A DNA stretch of 64,000 nucleotides from CADEDH01 sp965216205 (lineage in GTDB: Bacteria; Actinomycetota; Acidimicrobiia; Acidimicrobiales; SZUA-35), in contig OZ244139.1 of assembly GCA_965216205.1 (NCBI GenBank), forward strand, positions 3,720,001-3,784,000. Direction: 5' to 3'. A model generated the notes under the pieces. The model did not search any database and was not told the DNA's origin. It was given only the letters and a program-made list of their open reading frames with translations. Shown here in pieces: positions 54,523-63,068 of the stretch (position 1 is the first letter of the stretch; every line of letters starts with the position of its first letter). Both the position numbers and the translations under genes were made by a program.

Positions 54523-56565
54523 CAGCGGATCCGAGCAGCGCCCCACCCGACCGGGGAAGAGGCCGGTGGCCAGAACGGTCGCAGCTCGGGACAGCACGCG
54601 CCGGCTGAATCCGAACCGCTCGTCCTCACCGCTCCCCGGGATGCGGCGCGACGCCACCGCGAGGTCGCGCCCCTCGCCGATCGCGTCGACCAGGGATCCG
54701 ATCGTGGCGGGCGGGTGCTGGAGATCGGCGTCCATGACCACTGCGATGGCGCCATCGGCGGCGTCGAAGCCCTCCGAGACAGCCCCGGCGAGTCCACCCC
54801 AACGCTCTCCCGCCGGCCGATGCAACGTACGCACCGCCAGCGAGCCACCCGCCACCGACTCCGCGGCCGCATCGATCACCGCCGGGGTGTCGTCGTCGCT
54901 GTCGTCGACGAAGATCACCTCCGCGGGCCGGCCGTTCATGGCCTCCCGGACCGCGCCGAGCAACGGCTCGATGTTGGGGCCCTCGTGGCGTGTCGGCACC
55001 ACGATCGACACCAGCGAGCGGTCGAGACCGGATCGCCGACGAGGCCTCGCCGGTGCGGTGGGACTGAACGTGAGCGCCGCCAGCAGGATGACGGCGAGCG
55101 CGACCGTTCCCACGCCGGTGTCCTCCAGCACGAGCAGCCCGAGCTGGGGGCCGACCGGCAGGACCACGAACGCGGCGACGGCGCAACCTGTCACGAAGGT
55201 GCGGTTCCGCTCCCCCGCCGACGAGGCGGCGAGGATCATGATCCCCCACGTCAGGTACCAGGGTTGGGTGGTGGGGTGCAGGATCGCCCAGATCAGGAGG
55301 CTCCACGCCAGGGCCATCGGCCAGCTGCGATGGCCGCGGAACAGCAGCAACAACGTGGCGCCGCAAGCCAGGAGCAGTCCGGTCAACCGGGCCACCGTCA
55401 GCACCGAGCCGACGTCGAGGCCGGTGACGACGGCGAACCCACCACCGACGACCCTGGTGAGGCTCAGGTACGCGTCGACGGGCGGCGTGGAGGTGATCGC
55501 GTCGACCCAGCCCCAACCCCACCCGGTCAACCGGCCGGCGAGCGCGATGACCACGAACGCGAGCCCCGACGCGGTCGCGATCCGGAGCAGCCTCGTGCGG
55601 AGGCGCTCCGCTTCGAGCACCCACGGCCAGCCGATGAACGCCACCGCGAGGATGGCCGGCAGCTTGATCGCAGCCGCCATCGCGCACAGCGCCATCCCCA
55701 CGAAACGGAGCGATGGTCGTCGGCCGATGGCCACGCCCGACACCAGGAACGCGAGCATCATCGCCTCGTTGTGGGCACCGGACACGAGGTGGAGGAGCAC
55801 GAGCGGGTTGGCGAAGCCGAGCACGAGCGCGTCGACGGGATCGCGACCCAACCCGCGGGCGAGGTCGCACACCGCTACAGCGGCGATCGCCAGGCCGACC
55901 ACGGCCATGAGCCGGTAGGCGAGCACCGCAGCGACGACACCGTCGCCGGTGACGCGGGCGATCGTGGCCGAGGCGAACACGAAGACCGGCCCGTAGACGA
56001 CGGGGGTGTCGTAGTAGAGCGGGTCGACCGGGGCGAGGACCGGGTCGTCCTCGCCGAGGCTGGCCGGCCCCTCCTCGTAGACGTCGAGGCCCTGCTCGGC
56101 CATGCGACCCTGGGCCGCGTAGGCGTAGACGTCACGGCTGCCCAGCGGTGGACCGACGAGCAGGGGAAGCGCCCAGAGCACGACGATCACCGCGAACGAT
56201 CGGATGTCGAGGCCGTGGGTGAGCTTGTGGCGGCGGAGTAGGAGCCACGACCGGACGAGCACGATCAACCCGCCGTAGAAGAGGAACAACGCGGGCACCA
56301 ACCCCATGACCGGCCGCACTGGGACGGTGGGCACCGACCACAGTCGGCCAGCCTCGCCCGGTGCCGCAGCCCCAGCCAGGCCACCACCGATGACCACGCT
56401 GAGCGCGCCGAGGAACCCCAGCGCCGCGATGATCACCAACGACCGTGCGGCGCTGTCGCCACCTCCGACAGCTTCCCCATCCCGATCCGTGATGCTTGGC
56501 ATCATAGATGCGCACCGAGGCCGATCGTGGGCACGATCACCCAAAGTCGGTGCCAGATCGGTCAC
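54253..56565 (-). CDS. Fusion of a GT-C mannosyltransferase with a Dpm1-type (GT2) synthase
   Basis: 770 aa. The N-terminal about 520 residues have about 13 transmembrane segments like MptA/MptB polyprenol-phosphomannose-dependent mannosyltransferases (VYAYAAQGRM, GPVFVFASATI). The C-terminal about 240 residues are a soluble GT2 of the polyprenol-phosphate mannose synthase type: SIVVPTRHEGPNIEPLL, EVIFVDDSDDDT, VVMDADLQHPP, DPLSGFFAVR. The fusion would make and use the lipid-linked sugar in one protein. The start is unsure: GTG 56565 gives the longest frame; ATG 56505 or 56502 are possible. Confidence 0.82.
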   Translation of the reverse strand: MTDLAPTLGDRAHDRPRCASMMPSITDRDGEAVGGGDSAARSLVIIAALGFLGALSVVIGGGLAGAAAPGEAGRLWSVPTVPVRPVMGLVPALFLFYGGLIVLVRSWLLLRRHKLTHGLDIRSFAVIVVLWALPLLVGPPLGSRDVYAYAAQGRMAEQGLDVYEEGPASLGEDDPVLAPVDPLYYDTPVVYGPVFVFASATIARVTGDGVVAAVLAYRLMAVVGLAIAAVAVCDLARGLGRDPVDALVLGFANPLVLLHLVSGAHNEAMMLAFLVSGVAIGRRPSLRFVGMALCAMAAAIKLPAILAVAFIGWPWVLEAERLRTRLLRIATASGLAFVVIALAGRLTGWGWGWVDAITSTPPVDAYLSLTRVVGGGFAVVTGLDVGSVLTVARLTGLLLACGATLLLLFRGHRSWPMALAWSLLIWAILHPTTQPWYLTWGIMILAASSAGERNRTFVTGCAVAAFVVLPVGPQLGLLVLEDTGVGTVALAVILLAALTFSPTAPARPRRRSGLDRSLVSIVVPTRHEGPNIEPLLGAVREAMNGRPAEVIFVDDSDDDTPAVIDAAAESVAGGSLAVRTLHRPAGERWGGLAGAVSEGFDAADGAIAVVMDADLQHPPATIGSLVDAIGEGRDLAVASRRIPGSGEDERFGFSRRVLSRAATVLATGLFPGRVGRCSDPLSGFFAVRLGAVDLDRLSPDGFKILIELLATHPDLALGEVPFHFDGRVNGDSKATVGQASRFIGHLLDLRLRTSWAWAGAAVPQRVFRSA

Positions 56566-56589
56566 ACCGGTCGGATCGGGTTGCGGCGC

Positions 56590-57753
56590 TCAGGTCACCG
56601 CCGAGGCGAGTCGATCCACCAGCTCGTCGACGATAGGGGCCGACGTGGCGTAGTTCAGGCGTACGAACCCGTTGCCGTGGACCCCGAAGTCCGAGCCCGG
56701 TGACAGCGCCACGCCGGCCTCGTCCCGGAGCCGCTCGGTCGGATCGTCACCGAGGCCGAACGACCGGAGATCGAGCCAGGCGAGATAGGTCGCCTCCGGG
56801 ACCTGGAAGCCGACGCCGGGGAGATCGGCCGACAGCCGGGCCGCCAACTGGTCCCGTCGGGCGAGCAGGTGCTCGCGGACGGCCTGGAGCCAGTCGCCCC
56901 CCGAGGTCCAGGCCGCGATCGCCGCCGCCGCGCCCGTGGTGCTCACGGCGCCGAGCAGATGTGCAGGCAGCGAATCGAGCGTCTTCGCCACACCAGGATG
57001 ACCGACATGGGCCACCGCACAGCGGAGTCCGGCGAGGTTGAACGCCTTGCTCGCAGCCGACAGCGTGACGGTCCTCGATGCGATCTCGTCGCCCAGCGTC
57101 GCCATCGGCACATGGGTCGCCCCCGGGTGGACGAGGTCGGCCCAGACCTCGTCGCTGATCACGAGGAGGTCGCGCTCGATCGCCACCTCGGCGATCGCCT
57201 CGAGCTCCGCCTTCCCGAAGACCCGCCCGGTCGGGTTGTGGGGGCTGCACATCAGGATCACCCTGGTCCGATCGTCGACCGCAGCCCGGAGTCGCTCCGG
57301 GTCGAGGCGCCAGCCTTCGGGGTCGAGGGGTACGTCGACCAGCCGTCGACCTGCGTTGTCGAGCGCTTTCAGGAACGGTGGGTAGATCGGGGTCAGCAGC
57401 ACCACGCCATCCCCCGGCTCGGTGCAGTGCCAGAGGAGCGTGTCGAGCCCGTGGAGGATGTCGCAGAAGCGGCGGACGAGCCCGGGGTCGACCGACCAGC
57501 CGTGGTTCTCCTCCTGCCACCGTGCGAACGCCTCGGGGAGCTGCTCGGCCGCCTGGAGGTTGTAGCCGAAGTCGGCCCGGTCAACGATCGCGGCGATGGC
57601 CTCGGTCACGCACGCCGGGGGCCGGATGTCCATGTCGGCCACCCAGGCTGGCACCACATCGGGGCCGAACCGGCTCCACTTGATGCCGGACAGGCTGCGG
57701 AGGTGCTCGATCGAAGGGATCGTGATCTGGTTCGTCGTCGACACGAGGCTCAA
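56590..57753 (-). CDS. PatB/MalY-like PLP aminotransferase (cystathionine beta-lyase type)
   Basis: 387 aa fold-type I PLP enzyme. PatB/MalY N-terminal GIKWSRFGPDVVPAWVADMDI, PLP Lys in SAASKAFNLAGLRCA, and CSPHNPTGRVF. Members cleave C-S bonds or act as transaminases. It ends 24 nt upstream of the glycosyltransferase fusion on the same strand. TTG 57753 or GTG 57744 are the candidate starts; the latter leaves more room for the divergent promoter. Confidence 0.9.
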   Translation of the reverse strand: MSLVSTTNQITIPSIEHLRSLSGIKWSRFGPDVVPAWVADMDIRPPACVTEAIAAIVDRADFGYNLQAAEQLPEAFARWQEENHGWSVDPGLVRRFCDILHGLDTLLWHCTEPGDGVVLLTPIYPPFLKALDNAGRRLVDVPLDPEGWRLDPERLRAAVDDRTRVILMCSPHNPTGRVFGKAELEAIAEVAIERDLLVISDEVWADLVHPGATHVPMATLGDEIASRTVTLSAASKAFNLAGLRCAVAHVGHPGVAKTLDSLPAHLLGAVSTTGAAAAIAAWTSGGDWLQAVREHLLARRDQLAARLSADLPGVGFQVPEATYLAWLDLRSFGLGDDPTERLRDEAGVALSPGSDFGVHGNGFVRLNYATSAPIVDELVDRLASAVT

Positions 57754-57800
57754 GCCAAGCCCGCCCCGTGTCCGCCCGCAACATGGCGGCAGCGGGCATC

Positions 57801-58580
57801 ATGGTTCGAGTGAGTCCCCGCCGGGTTCCCCGCTTGGTTCCGAAGCCTCCGTCGCGCGCGCTGCGCGCGCTCGGCTACGTGCTGCCCGGTGTCCGGGCGG
57901 TCACGGATCAGATCGAGCCGTACACCGCGTGGTGGGATGCGCAGAACCAGCGGGTGGTCGACGGGTCTGGTCCACTGCTCGTCGCCATCGGCGACTCGAC
58001 CGCGCTCGGCATCGGCGCGTCGGCCCCCGAGCACAGCTACGTGGGACTGCTCCATGCCGCGCTGACCGCCAGAGCCGGAGATGCCGGCGACCAGGGATCG
58101 TGGCGGGTCGTCAACCTCGGCCTGTCCGGCGCCCGCCTCCAGGACGCACTCGACCGGCAGCTCCCGATCCTCCACGACCTCGCCGAGCGCGGCCCCCGGC
58201 CCGATGCCGTGGTGTGCTGCGTGGGCGCCAACGACCTCGCCTGGGGTCGCGACGTGGCCAAGCTCGGCGCGAAGCTCACCACGTTGGCGACGAGCCTGCC
58301 GGCCGGTGCCGTGGTGGGGACCCTCTCGGGCGCCTCGGCCCGGGGTCGGCTCGCCAACCGGTCGCTCCGCACCGTCGCCGACGGGCACGACCTCGAGCTG
58401 GTCGATACGTGGTCGGAGCCGAACCCTGGGCGGGGGTCGCGGGTGGCGGCCGACCGGTTCCACCCGAACGACCTCGGCTACCGGTTGATGGTCCGGCCCT
58501 TCGCCCGAGCGTTCGACGTGGCGCACCACCTCGAGCCGCTGACCGACGAGGTCCCCGCTTCGGAGTCCGGCGGGCGGTAG
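57801..58580 (+). CDS. SGNH-hydrolase (GDSL-type) family protein
   Basis: About 259 aa. SGNH blocks: IGDSTALGIG (Ser66), the Gly block (LGLSGARLQD), CVGANDLAW (Asn), and DRFHPND with Asp218 and His221. These hydrolyse esters of lipids or sugars. No signal peptide. The start is one of ATG 57801, ATG 57783 or GTG 57768; I used 57801 because the divergent gene starts at 57744-57753. Confidence 0.85.
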   Translation: MVRVSPRRVPRLVPKPPSRALRALGYVLPGVRAVTDQIEPYTAWWDAQNQRVVDGSGPLLVAIGDSTALGIGASAPEHSYVGLLHAALTARAGDAGDQGSWRVVNLGLSGARLQDALDRQLPILHDLAERGPRPDAVVCCVGANDLAWGRDVAKLGAKLTTLATSLPAGAVVGTLSGASARGRLANRSLRTVADGHDLELVDTWSEPNPGRGSRVAADRFHPNDLGYRLMVRPFARAFDVAHHLEPLTDEVPASESGGR

Positions 58581-58583
58581 GTT
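58578..58583 (+). promoter_or_regulatory. Putative -10 box (TAGGTT) overlapping the upstream stop, leaderless start
   Basis: TAGGTT includes the TAG stop of the SGNH gene and lies 7 nt upstream of GTG 58591. It would start a leaderless DUF3097 mRNA inside the upstream gene's end. Confidence 0.45.
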
Positions 58584-58590
58584 CGCCGAG

Positions 58591-59412
58591 GTGGCTGGAA
58601 TACTCTCCGGACCGATCGCGGACGGTCCACGGCGCCGGAAGCCCACGTGGCCGAAGGTGCCTGCCCGCAAGGGCCTCACCGTCCGCCACCGGACCACCGG
58701 CTACGTGGGCACCGTCATCCGCTTCGCCGAGACACAGGTCACCATCCGCGACCTCCGAGGCCGGGAGCACGCGCTGCCGAACGCCGAGGGCGCCTTCTCC
58801 GTCGACGGCGCGACGGTGACGCTGGTCAAGCCGAAGCCCACGCCCCGGAGCGCACCGGCCGAGACCGCCTCGGGGTCGATCCCACCCCCCGATTCGAGGG
58901 CCAGGGTGGCACGACCGAGCAGGATCCTGGTGGAGGGCCTCCACGACGCCGAGCTCGTCGAGAAGGTCTGGGGCGACGACCTGCGGGCCGAGGGGGTGGT
59001 GGTGGTGCCCGTGCACGGGGCCGACGACCTCCGGCACATCGTCGACGAGTTCGGCCCGACCGACGAGCGCCGCCTCGGCGTGCTCCTCGACCACCTCGTG
59101 TCGAACACGAAGGAGTGGCACCTCGCGGCCGACATCGACGACCCGAACGTGCTGATCACCGGCCACCCCTACGTCGACGTCTGGCAGGCGATCAAACCCG
59201 ACGCGATCGGTATCCATGCCTGGCCCGACGTCCCGAAGGGCACCGACTGGAAGACCGGGGTGTGCGCCGCGCTCGGGTTCCACGGTCCACCCGGCGCGCT
59301 CTGGCCCAAGCTCCTGGCCCAGGTGACCTCGTACCGCCATCTCGAGCCCGGCCTCGTCGGCGCGGTGGAGCAGCTCATCGACTTCGTGGCGCCGCCGCCA
59401 GACGAAAGCTGA
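58591..59412 (+). CDS. DUF3097 family protein
   Basis: 273 aa, matching the actinobacterial DUF3097 family along its length: GYVGTVIRF, RILVEGLHDAELVEKVWGDDLR (Toprim-like), GVLLDHLVSNTKEW, GIHAWPDVPKGTDWKTG. The Toprim-like block hints at nucleic-acid binding. Function unknown. GTG start. Confidence 0.88.
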   Translation: MAGILSGPIADGPRRRKPTWPKVPARKGLTVRHRTTGYVGTVIRFAETQVTIRDLRGREHALPNAEGAFSVDGATVTLVKPKPTPRSAPAETASGSIPPPDSRARVARPSRILVEGLHDAELVEKVWGDDLRAEGVVVVPVHGADDLRHIVDEFGPTDERRLGVLLDHLVSNTKEWHLAADIDDPNVLITGHPYVDVWQAIKPDAIGIHAWPDVPKGTDWKTGVCAALGFHGPPGALWPKLLAQVTSYRHLEPGLVGAVEQLIDFVAPPPDES

Positions 59413-59474
59413 CGGCAGCCGAGCGACGGTCGGGCTGCCTCCCAGCTCCCGTGGTGTGCGACACTTGAGCCACC

Positions 59475-60629
59475 ATGGAAGACAGCATCCGCCTGGGCCG
59501 CGTGCTCCGCATCCCGATCGGTGTGAACTGGAGCATCGTGGCCATCGCCGGGCTGTTCACCGTGGCCCTGGCGGTCCAGGCGTTCCCCCAGACGGTCCCC
59601 GACGCCGGCCTCGGCTCCCGCTTCCTCGCCGCCGCGATCGCGGTGGTCCTGTTCTTCGCCTCGATCCTCGCCCACGAGCTGGGCCACGCCATCGCCGCCC
59701 TCAGCCACGGCGTGGCGGTGCGGGGGATCACGCTGTGGGTGCTGGGCGGGGTGGCCAAGCTCGACAGGCAGGCGCCGACCGCTCGAGCCGAGTTCCAGAT
59801 AGCCCTCGCCGGGCCAGCCGTGAGCCTCGGGCTCGGCGTGTTCTTCGGTGCACTCGCCGTGATCGTGGCGGTTGTGGCGTCATTGCCGCTGGTGGTGGCG
59901 GTACTCGCCTGGCTGGGCGGCACCAACCTGCTCCTCGCCGTCTTCAACCTCCTCCCCGCCGCCCCGCTCGACGGTGGCCGCATCCTCACGTCGATCCTGT
60001 GGAAGCGGCGAGGCGACGCCGAGGAGGCCCGCCTCATCGCCGGTCGGTGCGGGCTCGGGCTCGGGGTGGCGCTGATCATCGTCGGCATCGTGCAGGTGTT
60101 CGCGTTCGGGCAGTTCTCCGGCTGGTTGACATCGCTCGTCGGCGTGTTCGCGTTCACCGCGGCCCGCAGCGAGATCACCGGCGCTGTCATCCGCCGCCGG
60201 CTGCTCACCACCACCGTGGCGCCGATCGCGATCAGCCATCCCCCATCGGTCCCCGACACGGTCACGGTCGGCCAGCTCGTCGCGCGGAGCGGACCCGACG
60301 GTGACATCGCCCACCCGGTGGTGCGGTGGAGCAACGATCCGATCGGCTTCGTGGTGCCGGCGGAGGCGGCAGCGAAGCTGTCGACACCGGAGCGGACGTG
60401 GACGAGGGTCGGGCAGGTGATGCACCATCCCGACGGTGTCATCAGGGTCGGCGGCGAGACGTCGATCGACGAGCTGCTCCGACGGTGGGAGGCGGGCGCA
60501 GCCCCCCTGGCGGTGGTCACCGACGACCGCTCGGGAGCTACCATGGGGACGATCACCGACGCCCAGGTCCGGCGTCTGCTCCGACCGCCGGACCTGTGGG
60601 GTCGCGACCGGGCGCCCAATCTCGACTGA
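59475..60629 (+). CDS. Site-2-protease (M50) with CBS domains, Rip3-like
   Basis: 384 aa. Membrane metalloprotease with zinc motif HELGH at 67-71 and second ligand in NLLPAAPLDGGR (Asp166). The C-terminal about 140 residues carry two CBS-like domains. Family members cleave membrane-bound anti-sigma factors; no such factor is seen nearby. The ATG follows a 62-nt gap after DUF3097. Confidence 0.92.
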   Translation: MEDSIRLGRVLRIPIGVNWSIVAIAGLFTVALAVQAFPQTVPDAGLGSRFLAAAIAVVLFFASILAHELGHAIAALSHGVAVRGITLWVLGGVAKLDRQAPTARAEFQIALAGPAVSLGLGVFFGALAVIVAVVASLPLVVAVLAWLGGTNLLLAVFNLLPAAPLDGGRILTSILWKRRGDAEEARLIAGRCGLGLGVALIIVGIVQVFAFGQFSGWLTSLVGVFAFTAARSEITGAVIRRRLLTTTVAPIAISHPPSVPDTVTVGQLVARSGPDGDIAHPVVRWSNDPIGFVVPAEAAAKLSTPERTWTRVGQVMHHPDGVIRVGGETSIDELLRRWEAGAAPLAVVTDDRSGATMGTITDAQVRRLLRPPDLWGRDRAPNLD

Positions 60630-60667
60630 CCGCCTCGACTGACCGCCATCGGTTCCGCCGCCTCGGT

Positions 60668-60673
60668 TACTCT
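60668..60673 (+). promoter_or_regulatory. Putative -10 box (TACTCT), leaderless start
   Basis: TACTCT lies 8 nt upstream of GTG 60682; no ribosome binding site is present. Confidence 0.45.
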
Positions 60674-60681
60674 GCCCCGCA

Positions 60682-61845
60682 GTGAGTGACCGCGACGACG
60701 ATGCTGGGGTCTCCGTCGGCCCGCCAGAGCGAATGCCGCGATGGGTCCGCGAGGCGATCCTGTGGTGGTGGGGGGTGCTCGTCGTGCTGTGGCTGTCGCT
60801 CGGCGTCGTCCGCCAGTTGCGCGGTCTGCTCATCCAGTTGGCGCTGGCTTTGTTCCTGTCGCTGGCGATGGAGCCGTTCGTGGACCGGCTGGGCCGTCGC
60901 GGCATCAACCGGGGACTGGCCACCGCATCCGCGATGTCCATTCTCGCGATCGCGTGCATCGCGTTCCTGGTGGCGATGGGCTCGCTCATCGCCACCCAGC
61001 TCCGCGAGCTCGCTGCCGACCTTCCCGACTACGTGCGCAGCGCCGAGCTCTGGTCCGAGGAACGGTTCAACGTGGAGCTCGAGTCGTCCGACCTGCTCGA
61101 CCAGCTCCGCGCCGGCGGCCAGGCCAACGAGTACCTGTCGGGCCTGGCCGACAATCTGGTCGGCGTCGGAACGGGCGTGCTCAGCGGGGTCTTCCAGCTC
61201 CTGACGATCTCGCTGTTCGCGTTCTACCTCACCGCCGACGGACCCCGCCTCCGCCGGTCGATCTGCTCGGTCCTCCCGCCGGCGAGGCAGCACGAGGTGC
61301 TGCGGGTGTGGGAGCTCGCCATCAACAAGAGCGGTGCCTTCCTCGCGGCCCGCTTCATCCTCGCCGTGATCTCCGCAGCCGTTCACTGGGTCGCGTTCGC
61401 CGCGCTCGACCTCCCGTCGGCCGTGGCGTTGGCGCTGTGGGTGGGGATCATCTCGCAGTTCATTCCCGTCATCGGGATCTACATCGCCGGCGTGCTCCCT
61501 GCGCTGATCGCGCTCGGGATCCAGCCCTCGAAGGCCCTGTGGGTGCTGCTGGTGATCGTGATCTACCAACAGATCGAGAACTACGTGCTGCAGCCCCGGG
61601 TCACCGCCCAGACCCTGAACATGCATCCGGCCGTCGCGTTCGCCGCGGTCCTGGCCGGCACCGCCATGTTCGGCGCCACCGGTGCGCTGTTGGCGCTCCC
61701 CTTCCTGGCGACGGTGCAGTCGTTCATCTCGGCCTACGTGGCGAGGCACAGCGTGGTCGAGAGCCGGCTGATCACACGGGACGAGGAAGCCGACGAGTCG
61801 GAGCGGGCCGACGCGATGGAAGGCCCGCTCCCCGAAGAGAGTTGA
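60682..61845 (+). CDS. AI-2E family transporter (PerM-like)
   Basis: 387 aa with about eight membrane segments and the family blocks EPFVDRLGRRGINRGLA, GIISQFIPVIGIYIAGVLPALIAL, and YQQIENYVLQPRV. The family exports small molecules; the name is historical, so an AI-2 role is not implied. GTG start. Confidence 0.9.
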   Translation: MSDRDDDAGVSVGPPERMPRWVREAILWWWGVLVVLWLSLGVVRQLRGLLIQLALALFLSLAMEPFVDRLGRRGINRGLATASAMSILAIACIAFLVAMGSLIATQLRELAADLPDYVRSAELWSEERFNVELESSDLLDQLRAGGQANEYLSGLADNLVGVGTGVLSGVFQLLTISLFAFYLTADGPRLRRSICSVLPPARQHEVLRVWELAINKSGAFLAARFILAVISAAVHWVAFAALDLPSAVALALWVGIISQFIPVIGIYIAGVLPALIALGIQPSKALWVLLVIVIYQQIENYVLQPRVTAQTLNMHPAVAFAAVLAGTAMFGATGALLALPFLATVQSFISAYVARHSVVESRLITRDEEADESERADAMEGPLPEES

Positions 61846-61853
61846 ATAGGCCC

Positions 61854-62123
61854 ATGGAACCGATCTCCGAAGTCGTCTTCTACTGGCGCCCCGGCTGCCC
61901 CTTCTGCAGTCGTTTGGAGGCTGCGCTGGCGCGAGCAAATGTCCCCATGGCGAAGCGCAACATCTGGGACGACCCGGATGCGGCAGCGTTCGTCAGGGGC
62001 GTTGCGAACGGGAACGAGACCGTTCCGACCGTCACCGTCGGCGATCGGTCCTACGTGAACCCGAGCCCCCGCGAGCTCGCGAAAGTCCTGGCAGAGGCGG
62101 CGCCCCACCTCCTGTCCCCCTAG
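61854..62123 (+). CDS. Glutaredoxin-like protein
   Basis: 89 aa thioredoxin fold with active-site C15-P-F-C18 (YWRPGCPFCSRLEAAL) and the cis-Pro loop in ETVPTVTVGDRSYVNP. Mycoredoxin-like proteins of actinobacteria reduce mycothiol mixed disulfides. Begins 8 nt after the AI-2E gene, so likely co-transcribed. Confidence 0.9.
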   Translation: MEPISEVVFYWRPGCPFCSRLEAALARANVPMAKRNIWDDPDAAAFVRGVANGNETVPTVTVGDRSYVNPSPRELAKVLAEAAPHLLSP

Positions 62124-62152
62124 TCGACGGGGGTCGAAGGCACCCTCGTCGA
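62124..62152 (+). terminator. Imperfect terminator-like hairpin after the glutaredoxin gene
   Basis: TCGACG (62124-62129) pairs with CGTCGA (62147-62152), with further GGGGT/ACCC pairing inside. The stem is imperfect and there is no T-tract. Confidence 0.4.
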
Positions 62153-62246
62153 GCGGCGACCACGGCATCGTTGACCGTCCACGATCACCCTCACCGATGG
62201 TGGGGGTCGATGATCCCAGGAGCCGCCTCTTGTTGGGCCCATGGAG

Positions 62247-62275
62247 TTGAGAACCGGGTGCAGTGGCATTAGAGT
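62247..62275 (+). promoter_or_regulatory. Promoter TTGAGA - 17 nt - TAGAGT
   Basis: -35 TTGAGA (62247-62252) and -10 TAGAGT (62270-62275) are separated by exactly 17 nt. Transcription would begin about 44 nt upstream of ATG 62326, and the message has an AAGGGG ribosome binding site, unlike most genes here. Confidence 0.6.
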
Positions 62276-62325
62276 CCACCTCGCTGGCTCAGCCAGTAAC
62301 CCGCCGCACAACATAAAGGGGATCC

Positions 62326-62562
62326 ATGTCTGACGACAATGGTCGAAAAGCCCTGCACGCATATGTCAGCGATGATGCTCATGATCACTGGCACGGCTTT
62401 GCAGCCGAGCAAGGGGTGAGCGTGAGTGCCATTCTCGAGGCACTCGCTCCCGAGCTCGACTTCGAGGCTCCGATCACCCACGAGGAGTTGGGTGCCCGGC
62501 TGAACACCGTGGTCAAATCGGCTCGCAAGATCGACGCCCAGCGTCGACGGCGCAGACGGTAG
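62326..62562 (+). CDS. Small ribbon-helix-helix-like protein
   Basis: 78 aa. The segment KALHAYVSDDAHDHWHGFAAEQGVSVSAILEAL looks like a beta strand followed by two helices, as in ribbon-helix-helix DNA-binding proteins. The C-terminus ends with six Arg. No toxin gene follows, so it may be a stand-alone regulator or nucleoid protein. RBS AAGGGG. Confidence 0.65.
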   Translation: MSDDNGRKALHAYVSDDAHDHWHGFAAEQGVSVSAILEALAPELDFEAPITHEELGARLNTVVKSARKIDAQRRRRRR

Positions 62563-63068
62563 GACCACAACAGAACAGCCGAGCAATCAGCACCGAGCAG
62601 TCAGCAACGGGCGAATTCGAAGGATTGACGCTGTGAGCGTCGACGGAGGCGTGAAGTCAGTGCCATTCGGCACTGCGAAGACAGTGCCAACTGGTACTGG
62701 ACCGTCACTCACAGTGGAGCGGTAGGCAAGCGACACGAAGCCGAGCAGATCGGTTTCCCGGGTTGGTTCGACGCGCCTCGTCCGAGGTCGTCGCCGGGAG
62801 TCGGTCGGGCGCGCTCGACTCTGCGCAACGCCGAGCAACACCTTCGAGCGAACCGGTTGCCGTGGTGCACTGCGACCGTGCCCGCCGCGACGTACCCCCA
62901 GGGGTCCGTCGCGGCGGGCACGGTCGCGTTGGTGGGGTCGCGTCGGTGGGATCGGGGGACAAATCGACGACAAGTGGCCGATTGCCACCAAAACCGGCGC
63001 CGGGTTGGCCATGATCGAAGCAGGCCCGTAGAACGAAGCCGAAGTAGAAGCTGAAGAAGAGAGTGTCC
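62563..63068. other. 506-nt hairpin-rich non-coding region upstream of the topoisomerase gene
   Basis: No convincing gene. It carries a degenerate 15-nt tandem repeat (about 62572-62606) and hairpins at 62627-62641 (GACGCT/AGCGTC), 62658-62675 (CAGTGCC/GGCACTG), 62682-62699 (CAGTGCC/GGTACTG with one wobble) and 62872-62927. The last 30 nt before the ATG are purine-rich (GAAGAAGAGAG), a ribosome binding site. Confidence 0.6.
62872..62927. repeat. 21-bp perfect inverted repeat
   Basis: GCGACCGTGCCCGCCGCGACG (62872-62892) and its exact complement (62907-62927) flank a 14-nt loop that pairs further (ACCCC/GGGGT). It may be a terminator or an RNA/DNA structure element. Confidence 0.75.

Noticed and set aside
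62587..63012. Minus-strand 141-codon frame before the topoisomerase gene
   Set aside because: It runs through the 21-bp palindrome and other hairpins, has shadow-like composition and no start signal.
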